A stretch of DNA of 40,723 nt from Ensifer sp. MPMI2T (GTDB lineage Bacteria; Pseudomonadota; Alphaproteobacteria; Rhizobiales; Rhizobiaceae), in NCBI RefSeq assembly GCF_004827385.1, contig NZ_SRXN01000049.1, positions 1-40,723 on the forward strand. The letters are read 5' to 3'. The notes beneath the pieces were generated by a model, which was not told the origin of the DNA, searched no databases, and saw only the letters and a list, made by a program, of their open reading frames with translations. Positions 34,822-40,723 of the stretch are shown here, piece by piece; position 1 is the stretch's first letter, and the number at the start of each line of letters is the position of its first letter. The position numbers and the translations under genes are program-made.

Positions 34822-35787
34822 TCACTCTTTGCGGCGGAACGGCGTTTCAACAACCGGTGTAAGAGCCTCTCCCGTCGAGAACCAGGCCTTCAGATTGTCG
34901 ACGACGAGATCGGACATCGCATTGCGGGTCGCCACCGAAGCGGAGGCCACATGCGGCAAAAGCGATACGTTCGGAAGCGTCAACAGTGCCTCCGGCACAT
35001 GTGGCTCGTTCTCGAAAACATCGAGCCCCGCTCCGGCGAGGACGCCATTCTGAAGGGCGGCAACAAGGGCCGTCTCGTCCACGGTCGAGCCGCGGCCGAC
35101 ACTGATCAGCACGCCCTCGGGGCCGAGCGCGGCAAGAATCTCGGCGTTGACGGCTTTCAGCGTGCTTGGCGTGCCCGGCACGATCACGATCATCGTGTCG
35201 ACGGCTTCGGCAAGGCCCTTGAGGCTCGAGTAATAGGCATAGGCAAGCCTCTCGCGCGGCGTGCGCGTATGATAGGCGATCGGAACGCCGAAGGCCTCCA
35301 GTCTCCTGGCGATCGCAAGGCCAATCCGCCCGAGGCCGAAAAGCCCGACCTTGCGCCCTCGAAGCGAGAGCGGCGATAGAGGAAACGCCCCTTCCTGCAC
35401 CCAGCGGCCCTGCCGCAGCCATTGCTCGGCCTGCGGTAGGCGCCGCAGCGTATTGAGGAGCAGGCCGATCGCGGTGTCGGCAACCTCTTCCGTCAGGACA
35501 TCGGGCGTATTGGTGACGACAATCCGTCGTGCCGCCGCGCGGGCAACATCGACACCATCATAGCCGACGCCGAAATTGCCTATGATCTCGAGGTGGGGTA
35601 ACGCATCCATCAGGTCCACAGGCAGGCGGCCAGAGACCGCTACGCCGGCGACGTCCGCCATATCCGGCGTGACCAGTTCCATATCGGCCCGCTCGATGCG
35701 CACGGTTTCGAACATTTCCGGGAGCCGGTCGAGAATGCGCTGGTTGATCTTGCCGGGCACGAGAATTCTGGGGCGGCTCTCCGACAT
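34822..35787 (-). CDS. D-2-hydroxyacid dehydrogenase (glyoxylate/hydroxypyruvate reductase-like)
   Basis: This 321-residue NAD(P)-dependent enzyme reduces 2-keto acids to D-2-hydroxy acids or the reverse. The Rossmann motif is FGLGRIG (150-156). The catalytic set is Arg232 in SVGRGSTVDE, Glu261 in LDVFENEP and His279 in LLPHVASA. After the glycine motif, HTRTPRER (about 173-180) suggests NADPH preference, since there is an arginine rather than an acidic residue. AAAGGAG lies 5 nt before the ATG. The LacI-type regulator gene ends 24 nt upstream on the same strand, so the two are likely an operon. The enzyme could be GhrA/B-like; the substrate is unproven. Confidence 0.9.
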   Translation of the reverse strand: MSESRPRILVPGKINQRILDRLPEMFETVRIERADMELVTPDMADVAGVAVSGRLPVDLMDALPHLEIIGNFGVGYDGVDVARAAARRIVVTNTPDVLTEEVADTAIGLLLNTLRRLPQAEQWLRQGRWVQEGAFPLSPLSLRGRKVGLFGLGRIGLAIARRLEAFGVPIAYHTRTPRERLAYAYYSSLKGLAEAVDTMIVIVPGTPSTLKAVNAEILAALGPEGVLISVGRGSTVDETALVAALQNGVLAGAGLDVFENEPHVPEALLTLPNVSLLPHVASASVATRNAMSDLVVDNLKAWFSTGEALTPVVETPFRRKE

Positions 35788-35811
35788 AGTTACTCCTTTC
35801 GGGAGATGTGC

Positions 35812-36834
35812 TCAGGCGGTCACGCGGAGTGGGCCGGTCGATTGGCGAATGCGCATCTCCGGCTTTATCAGATGGATTCCATCCGGCTCGTGGCTGCCGG
35901 AAAGCTTGTCGAGAAGTGCGCGTGCCGCGCTGCGGCCGACCTCGGCCTGGCCGTTCCAGACTGTCGTCAAAGCCGGGGTCGCGATCGAGGCTTCCTCGAG
36001 GTCGTCATAGCCGGTGACCGAAATGTCGACGCCCGGCACGAGCCCGGCGCGGGCAATGCCGTTCATCATTCCGATTGCCACAAGGTCGTTCCAGCAGACG
36101 ACTGCGGTGGGTTTTTGCGGCAGCGACAAAAGATGCACGGCCGCCTCGAAGCCGCCCTGCTTGGAGCGTGGCCCGGGAATGCGCAAGTCCGGATCGACCT
36201 CGATATTCGCCTTGCGCAGCGCATTCACATAACCCTGGTAGCGATCGCGGCCGGTCGAGGTCTGGTCGGTGCCGCCGACCATCGCGATGCAGCGGTGGCC
36301 AAGGCCGATAAGGTGATTGGTCGCAAGCGAAATGCCATAGGCGTCGTCGCCGCGGAAAATCGGCACGTCGAGCCCCTCGATCGACCGGGCAATCAGGATC
36401 GCGGGCATGCCGTTGTCCTCGGCAAGCTGGATATCCTCCGGCGGGGTGCCGATTGCCGGCGACATGATGACGCCGTCGCCGCCGAGCTGCAGCAGCGTCT
36501 CGATGAAGTCGCGCTGCTTCTCGACGGAATCGTAATGGTTGGAGAGGATGAAGGTCTGCTTATCGCGATCAAGTTCCGCCTCGATCGCCTTGAGGATTTC
36601 GCCGTAGAACGGGTTCATGATGTCGTGCACGACGACACCGATGATGCCGGACCGGGATGTTCTCAAGCTCGCGGCGCGGCGATTGTAGATATAGCCGAGC
36701 GCGCGTGCCTGTTCCTTGATTTTGTCGCGGGTGACGGTCGCCACTAGTGGGCTGTCACGCAATGCCAGGGATACTGTCGCCGTCGAAAGGCCGAGTGTTT
36801 CCGCGATTGTCGAAAGCTTGACCTTTTGCGCCAC
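35812..36834 (-). CDS. LacI family transcriptional regulator
   Basis: This 340-residue repressor has an N-terminal LacI helix-turn-helix (residues about 6-26, STIAETLGLSTATVSLALRD), the hinge helix region NRRAASLRTSRSG (51-63) and a periplasmic-binding-like sensor domain (62-340). The start is GTG with GGGGGA 5 nt upstream. It directly precedes the 2-hydroxyacid dehydrogenase gene, the likely target. An AT-rich palindrome (36883-36897) about 50-63 nt upstream of its start could be its own operator. The effector is unknown; a sugar or sugar acid is usual for the family. Confidence 0.93.
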   Translation of the reverse strand: MAQKVKLSTIAETLGLSTATVSLALRDSPLVATVTRDKIKEQARALGYIYNRRAASLRTSRSGIIGVVVHDIMNPFYGEILKAIEAELDRDKQTFILSNHYDSVEKQRDFIETLLQLGGDGVIMSPAIGTPPEDIQLAEDNGMPAILIARSIEGLDVPIFRGDDAYGISLATNHLIGLGHRCIAMVGGTDQTSTGRDRYQGYVNALRKANIEVDPDLRIPGPRSKQGGFEAAVHLLSLPQKPTAVVCWNDLVAIGMMNGIARAGLVPGVDISVTGYDDLEEASIATPALTTVWNGQAEVGRSAARALLDKLSGSHEPDGIHLIKPEMRIRQSTGPLRVTA

Positions 36835-36871
36835 TACGTCCCCCTGATTTCACCGATCTCGTCAGCCCGTT

Positions 36872-36897
36872 TTTAAATCCTCTTTAAACTGTTTAAA
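36872..36897. promoter_or_regulatory. candidate operator upstream of the lacI-type gene
   Basis: TTTAAAC-T-GTTTAAA (36883-36897) is a perfect 7-bp inverted repeat with a 1-nt centre, preceded by another TTTAAA at 36872-36877. It lies in the 103-nt gap between the LacI and MarR genes. Autoregulation is inferred. Part of it also fits TTAA-N7-TTAA (36873-36887). Confidence 0.4.
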
Positions 36898-36937
36898 TGA
36901 TCGCCGCAATCAGGAAGTGTCGCTGCAGGGACACGGA

Positions 36938-37435
36938 TCAATCGGGCGCCCTTGCCGCCTGCAGATTGCTGTCGACCGCCCGCAGCAGTTTCAGGAGGGT
37001 ACGCACCTGCTTGTCGGTCAAACCCCGCGTGGCGAGCTTTTCGGAATGCTGACCGGCCTCTGCAATGGTCTGCAGCCGTTCGCGCCCAGGCACGGTCAAG
37101 TAGACCTTGGTCAACCGCGCATCTTCCTCGTCCGGTCGGCGTTCGAGAAAGCCTTGCGCCTCCATACGGCCGATCGTGCGCGTCATCGTCGGTGCCTTGA
37201 CGCCAAGTTTTGCAGCGAGCGCGCCTGCCGTCAGGCCGTCGGTCTCGGCCAGCGCGAGCATGACACCGTCCTGTCCGGCATAGAGGCCGCTTTCGACGAG
37301 ATTGCGGGAAAGTACGGTGCGCATCGAACGCGCCGCCTGTACAAGAACTGAAGCAAGATCGTGCGGCTCGACGGCAAGCTCGTCCTTTTTCCTGCCGTTC
37401 TTACCCTTCTTTTCGGCCTTGCTCTTCTTGCCCAT
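36938..37435 (-). CDS. MarR family transcriptional regulator
   Basis: The 165-residue protein has an unusual lysine-rich tail (MGKKSKAEKKGKNGRKKDEL) followed by a MarR winged-helix domain (about 25-160). The DNA-recognition part is LTAGALAAKLGVKAPTMTRT (68-87), with the wing RRPDEEDARLTKVYLTVPG next. GGAGG lies 5 nt before the ATG. It is divergent from the creatininase-family gene with a 112-nt gap containing an ATACAG/CTGTAT inverted repeat, so it may regulate both genes. MarR proteins usually respond to small phenolic or metabolic ligands; which one is unknown here. Confidence 0.92.
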   Translation of the reverse strand: MGKKSKAEKKGKNGRKKDELAVEPHDLASVLVQAARSMRTVLSRNLVESGLYAGQDGVMLALAETDGLTAGALAAKLGVKAPTMTRTIGRMEAQGFLERRPDEEDARLTKVYLTVPGRERLQTIAEAGQHSEKLATRGLTDKQVRTLLKLLRAVDSNLQAARAPD

Positions 37436-37473
37436 TGGACCTCCCGCCGAATCCTGTACGCTCTTTTATAGCA

Positions 37474-37499
37474 ATACAGCTTGTGATTACGAACTGTAT
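37474..37499. promoter_or_regulatory. inverted repeat between the divergent MarR and creatininase genes
   Basis: ATACAG (37474-37479) and CTGTAT (37494-37499) are 20 bp centre to centre, about two helical turns. The site lies 39 nt from the MarR start and 49 nt from the creatininase-family start. It is a plausible MarR operator covering both promoters. Confidence 0.45.
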
Positions 37500-37547
37500 G
37501 ACTCAAATAACAATTTTACGACAGAAGGGACGGAGAACCGAAGAGAA

Positions 37548-38339
37548 ATGTCGATGCCCGAGCCCAACTGGAACGATAACCGCGTCGATCTCACGCCTTC
37601 CGAGCGGCGGCAGTGGATCGCGGTGCTGCCGCTCGGCGCACATGAGCAGCATGGACCGCATCTTCCCTTCGAAACCGATCGGCTGATTGCCGAGGGCATC
37701 GTTCGGCGCGTCGCCGCCGCGCTGCCCGCGGACCTGCCGGTAACATTCCTGCCGGTCGAGCCCGTCGGCTACTCGGTCGAACATATGGATGTGGCCGGCA
37801 CGCGAACGCTGGCCTATGACGAAGCGATCGGCCGCTGGCTGGGGATCGCCGAAAATCTCCATCGTCTCGGCGTGCGCAAATTCGTGATGCTGAACGCTCA
37901 TGGCGGCAACTCGCCGCTGATGACGATCGTCACGACGGAGGCGCGGGTGCGCTTCGGGATGCTCGCGGTCGCGACGAGCTGGACGCGCTTCGGGCAACCG
38001 GAGGGCTGGATCAGCGCCGAGGACAAGGCGATCGATATCCATGGCGGCGACATCGAGACGTCGGTGATGCTGGCGCTCCACCCGGACAAGGTGGATATGA
38101 CGCGGGCCGCCCGGTTCCCGTCCCGCCAGAGCGAATTTATCGCCCGGTTCACGCATTTGCGCGCCTACGGCCCGCATGCGTTCGGTTGGAAAATGTCCGA
38201 CCTTAACCGGCAAGGTGTCGCCGGCGATGCTTGCGCCGCGACCGCGGCGCGCGGCGAAGTCCTCCTCGCGCACGCGGTAAAGGGCATCATCGAATTGCTC
38301 GAGGACGTGAACGCTTTCGACGTCGACGAACTTTCCTGA
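37548..38339 (+). CDS. creatininase family protein (amidohydrolase)
   Basis: This 263-residue protein belongs to the creatinine amidohydrolase family. The metal-site residues fit the family pattern: Glu33, His35 and Asp44 in GAHEQHGPHLPFETD, His118 in NAHGGNSP, and Glu170 in IHGGDIETS. Members include creatininase, the mycofactocin maturase MftE and FAPy deformylase, and sequence alone does not separate them. The sarcosine oxidase operon is about 15 kb away, and creatinine breakdown ends in sarcosine, but no creatinase gene is seen here. ATG 37548 is chosen (AAGAG just upstream); ATG 37554 is possible. The gene is probably controlled by the divergent MarR protein. Confidence 0.88.
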   Translation: MSMPEPNWNDNRVDLTPSERRQWIAVLPLGAHEQHGPHLPFETDRLIAEGIVRRVAAALPADLPVTFLPVEPVGYSVEHMDVAGTRTLAYDEAIGRWLGIAENLHRLGVRKFVMLNAHGGNSPLMTIVTTEARVRFGMLAVATSWTRFGQPEGWISAEDKAIDIHGGDIETSVMLALHPDKVDMTRAARFPSRQSEFIARFTHLRAYGPHAFGWKMSDLNRQGVAGDACAATAARGEVLLAHAVKGIIELLEDVNAFDVDELS

Positions 38340-38477
38340 TCGCTTTTCGCTCGTTGAATGGCGGACAGGATCTCGGCAGCGAATTCGATTGCCGCCATTT
38401 GCGCATCGTCTCTTCATCTCCTATATCAGGACGCGACATAGATGCCCGCGGCGCATCGCCCAATCCTCGAGGCTCCC

Positions 38478-39569
38478 ATGACCGAAACATCCACGCAGAA
38501 GCCGATCCCCGTCACCGTGCTCACGGGTTACCTCGGTGCCGGCAAGACGACGCTGCTCAACCGTATCCTCAGCGAGAATCACGGCCGCAAATATGCGGTG
38601 ATCGTCAACGAATTCGGCGAAATCGGCATCGACAACGACCTCATCGTCGAGTCCGACGAGGAAATCTACGAGATGAACAACGGCTGCGTCTGCTGCACGG
38701 TGCGCGGCGACCTGATCCGCGTCGTCGAGGGGCTCATGCGCCGTCCGGGCCGTTTCGATGCGATCATCGTCGAGACCACCGGCCTTGCCGATCCGGTGCC
38801 GGTCGCCCAGACCTTCTTCATGGACGACGACGTGCGCGCCAAGACCGAGCTCGATGCCGTGGTGGCGCTGGTCGACGCCAAGCACCTGCCGCTGCGCCTG
38901 AAGGACAGCCGCGAAGCCGAGGACCAGATCGCCTTCGCCGATGTCGTGCTTCTGAACAAGACCGACCTCGTGACGCCGGAAGAGCTGGAGCGGATCGAGG
39001 CAACGGTGCGCGTGATCAATCCGTCCGCGCGTATCTACCGCACGCAGCGCTCCGAGATCGACCTGACGAAGGTGCTCGACCAGGGTGCCTTCAATCTCGA
39101 AAAGGCGCTCGAAAACGATCCGCACTTCCTCGACCAGGATGAGCACGACGATCACGTCTGCGGTCCCGATTGCGATCACGATCACCATCATCACGACCAT
39201 CATGATCATGACCATGGCCACGATCACCACCATCACCACCACGACCATGGGCCCTCACCCATTCATGACGTGACGGTGCAGTCGATCTCGCTGCGCGGCG
39301 GCGAGATGAACCCCGACCGCTTCTTCCCGTGGATTCAGAAGATCACCCAAACCGATGGACCGAATATCCTGCGGCTGAAGGGCATCATCGCTTTTGCCGG
39401 CGATGCCGAGCGCTACGTCGTCCAGGGCGTGCACATGATCATCGAGGGCGATCACCAGCGCGCCTGGAAGGATGGCGAGAAGCGCGAGACCCGGCTCGTC
39501 TTCATCGGCCGTGATCTCGACCGCGAGAAGCTCGAGCGCACCTTCAAGGCCTGCGAGGTCCAGGCATGA
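38478..39569 (+). CDS. COG0523 metal-chaperone GTPase (CobW/ZNG1-like)
   Basis: This 363-residue G3E-family GTPase has the Walker A GYLGAGKTT (17-25), the metal-binding CxCC motif in NNGCVCC (Cys70, Cys72, Cys73), the Walker B-like VETTGLADP (98-106), the NKTD guanine motif (160-163) and a C-terminal CobW_C domain (from about 265). Between them lies a His-rich segment (223-257) with 19 histidines plus Cys228 and Cys232. This suggests zinc or another divalent metal as cargo. GAGG is 6 nt before the ATG; a longer start at 38442 is rejected. The WD40 gene follows 43 nt later. No obvious Zur box was found upstream. Confidence 0.93.
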   Translation: MTETSTQKPIPVTVLTGYLGAGKTTLLNRILSENHGRKYAVIVNEFGEIGIDNDLIVESDEEIYEMNNGCVCCTVRGDLIRVVEGLMRRPGRFDAIIVETTGLADPVPVAQTFFMDDDVRAKTELDAVVALVDAKHLPLRLKDSREAEDQIAFADVVLLNKTDLVTPEELERIEATVRVINPSARIYRTQRSEIDLTKVLDQGAFNLEKALENDPHFLDQDEHDDHVCGPDCDHDHHHHDHHDHDHGHDHHHHHHDHGPSPIHDVTVQSISLRGGEMNPDRFFPWIQKITQTDGPNILRLKGIIAFAGDAERYVVQGVHMIIEGDHQRAWKDGEKRETRLVFIGRDLDREKLERTFKACEVQA

Positions 39570-39612
39570 TCCCCAATAAGATCATGCTGAAACAAGAGAG
39601 CTTGGCCAACTG

Positions 39613-40602
39613 ATGCCGACAGTCGCTCCGCTCGATCTCGAAGGCCACGTCGTCGGCGTGGCCTTCCTCAAGGACACACCCTTCTTCGCCGAAGCCTCCG
39701 GCACCATCCATCGCCTCGATCATGGTCACAAGACCATTGAGGCCCATGACGGCCTGCTCTCACTCGACCATGACGAGGCGAGCGACAGCCTCCTGACCGG
39801 CGGGGAGGACGGCAAGGTGATGCGGATCTCTGCCGACGGCACCATGAGCCTTGTCGCCGAAGCGCCGCGCAAATGGATATCGCAGGTCGCCGCCGGCCCT
39901 CAGGGCGCCGTCGCCTATGCCTATGGCAAGACGACCCATGTTCGCCTGGCCGACGGGACGACCAAGGATTTTCCCGAAGAGCGCACGGTCGAGGGCATAG
40001 CCTTTGCCCCCAAGGGCCTGCGCATCGCCGTTGCCCGCTACAACGGCGTCTCCATGCATTGGGTGGCGATCACCGGCCAGCCGGCCGATCTCGAATGGAA
40101 GGGCGCCCATACCGGCATCACCTTTTCCCCCGATGGCCGTTTCGTCGTCACCACGATGCAGGAAAACGCGCTGCACGGATGGAAGCTCGACGCCAAGGCG
40201 GGGGCCGAAGCACGCCATATGCGCATGACCGGCTATCCGGCCAAGGTGAAGTCTCTGTCCTGGTCCGCCAAGGGCAAGTGGCTCGCGTCTTCCGGCGCAC
40301 CGGCGGCGATCGTATGGCCGTTCCAGGGCAAGGACGGACCGATGGGCAAGGCCCCGCTGGAGCTCGGCACGCGCGGCAACACCATGGTGACGACCGTCGC
40401 CTGCCATCCGGCCGAAGACATCGTGGCCATCGGCTACGAGGACGGCATGATCCTCGCCGCCCGCTTCGCCGACAGCAAGGAAGTGCTGCTGCGCCGACCC
40501 GGCAACGGCGCGATCACCGCGATGGCCTGGAGCAAGAACGGCCGTCAGCTTGCCTTTGGCTCGGCCGCCGGTGATTGCGGTGTCGTGGATCTTGCTGGGT
40601 AG
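39613..40602 (+). CDS. WD40-repeat propeller protein
   Basis: The 329-residue protein is made of beta-propeller blades: LLSLDHDEASDSLLTGGEDG (48-67), VEGIAFAPKGLRIAVARYNG, ITFSPDGRFVVTTMQENALH, KSLSWSAKGKWLASSG, TTVACHPAEDIVAIGYEDGM and AITAMAWSKNGRQLAFGSAAG. Six to seven blades are expected. There is no signal peptide or enzyme motif, so it is likely a cytoplasmic scaffold. It follows the COG0523 GTPase gene with a 43-nt gap, and I recall the pairing in other alphaproteobacteria. A shared role in metal allocation is inferred only from this context. The ribosome site is weak (GAGAG about 13 nt upstream). Confidence 0.85.
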   Translation: MPTVAPLDLEGHVVGVAFLKDTPFFAEASGTIHRLDHGHKTIEAHDGLLSLDHDEASDSLLTGGEDGKVMRISADGTMSLVAEAPRKWISQVAAGPQGAVAYAYGKTTHVRLADGTTKDFPEERTVEGIAFAPKGLRIAVARYNGVSMHWVAITGQPADLEWKGAHTGITFSPDGRFVVTTMQENALHGWKLDAKAGAEARHMRMTGYPAKVKSLSWSAKGKWLASSGAPAAIVWPFQGKDGPMGKAPLELGTRGNTMVTTVACHPAEDIVAIGYEDGMILAARFADSKEVLLRRPGNGAITAMAWSKNGRQLAFGSAAGDCGVVDLAG

Positions 40603-40631
40603 CCGATCCCGCCTCCCGCATTTTGACGAGA

Positions 40632-40723
40632 TGGAACCCCTCCCCAACCCTCCCACAAGGGGGAGGGCTTACCCCGCAGCGCTCGCTATGCCCAATCTTG
40701 ACCATTGCGGGTGGGGCGGGGAG
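40632..40723. repeat. GC-rich intergenic palindrome (right edge)
   Basis: CCCCTCCCCAACCCTCCCACAAGG and the following GGGAGGG form a hairpin (CCCTCCC-ACAAG-GGGGAGGG). The words are the reverse complement of the element at 104-137, so it is the same family as the left edge. It is cut by the window end. No gene is seen after 40602. Confidence 0.6.

Noticed and set aside
38357..38399. AATGGCGG/CCGCCATT inverted repeat upstream of the COG0523 gene as a Zur box
   Set aside because: The 27-nt spacing and GC-rich arms do not fit the compact AT-rich Zur operator; more likely chance.
39163..39257. Repetitive CAC/CAT-rich DNA resembling a tandem repeat or CRISPR-like array
   Set aside because: It is the coding sequence for the His-rich loop of the COG0523 GTPase; unit lengths are irregular and there are no spacers.

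Overview
The window looks like chromosomal DNA of a Rhizobiales alphaproteobacterium, most likely Sinorhizobium/Ensifer or a close relative. The basis is the high GC content, the glgP-glgB-glgC-glgA-pgm-glgX order, the soxBDAG sarcosine oxidase operon, the split pntAa/pntAb/pntB transhydrogenase next to an aa3-oxidase subunit IV gene, and several families of short intergenic palindromes typical of rhizobia. The species is inferred from recall only; no database was searched. There are no tRNA or rRNA genes, CRISPR arrays, transposases or prophage genes.

Layout. (1) 1-2.5 kb: a GC-rich palindromic repeat, a transglutaminase-like protease and a Tad/VWA surface protein closed by a strong terminator. 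(2) 2.6-14.05 kb: a complete glycogen module on the plus strand. It covers ADP-glucose synthesis (glgC), chain synthesis and branching (glgA, glgB), phosphorolysis and debranching (glgP, glgX) and the link to glycolysis (pgm). A ~170-bp inverted repeat separates pgm from glgX. (3) 14.2-16.9 kb: a MaoC-like hydratase overlapping a DUF2332 gene, then a convergent Zn alcohol dehydrogenase. (4) 17.1-22.3 kb, minus strand: soxB-soxD-soxA-soxG, tightly overlapping, which oxidises sarcosine and passes the one-carbon unit to tetrahydrofolate. (5) 22.6-26.3 kb, plus strand: rpsU, a TPR lipoprotein preceded by a coupled 31-codon open frame, a secreted DUF992 protein and a class III nucleotide cyclase. 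(6) 26.4-29.9 kb, minus strand: the proton-translocating transhydrogenase operon and a small cytochrome oxidase subunit. (7) 30.2-33.6 kb, minus strand: a FeeM/LuxI-like N-acyl synthase and a membrane PAS-GGDEF-EAL protein. Three exact TTAA-N7-TTAA boxes, the CtrA consensus, lie directly upstream of the synthase gene. (8) 34-40.6 kb: a class I amidotransferase (PuuD-like), a 2-hydroxyacid dehydrogenase with its LacI-type regulator, a MarR regulator divergent from a creatininase-family amidohydrolase, and a COG0523 (CobW/ZNG1-like) metal GTPase followed by a WD40 propeller protein. The window ends in the same kind of GC-rich palindrome with which it starts.

Two signals stand out. The first is a five-copy repeat family (24.1, 24.8, 25.0, 30.1 and 31.2 kb). 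Three copies keep a Shine-Dalgarno-preceded 13-codon frame with the consensus M-Q-[QR]-[FLV]-K-[VM]-[LI]-Q-R-P-L-R-V, and its stop codon sits in the loop of a hairpin whose stems show compensatory changes. The second is the CtrA-box cluster in front of the acyl-synthase gene, which suggests a cell-cycle-controlled signal lipid or acyl-amino-acid system beside a c-di-GMP enzyme.
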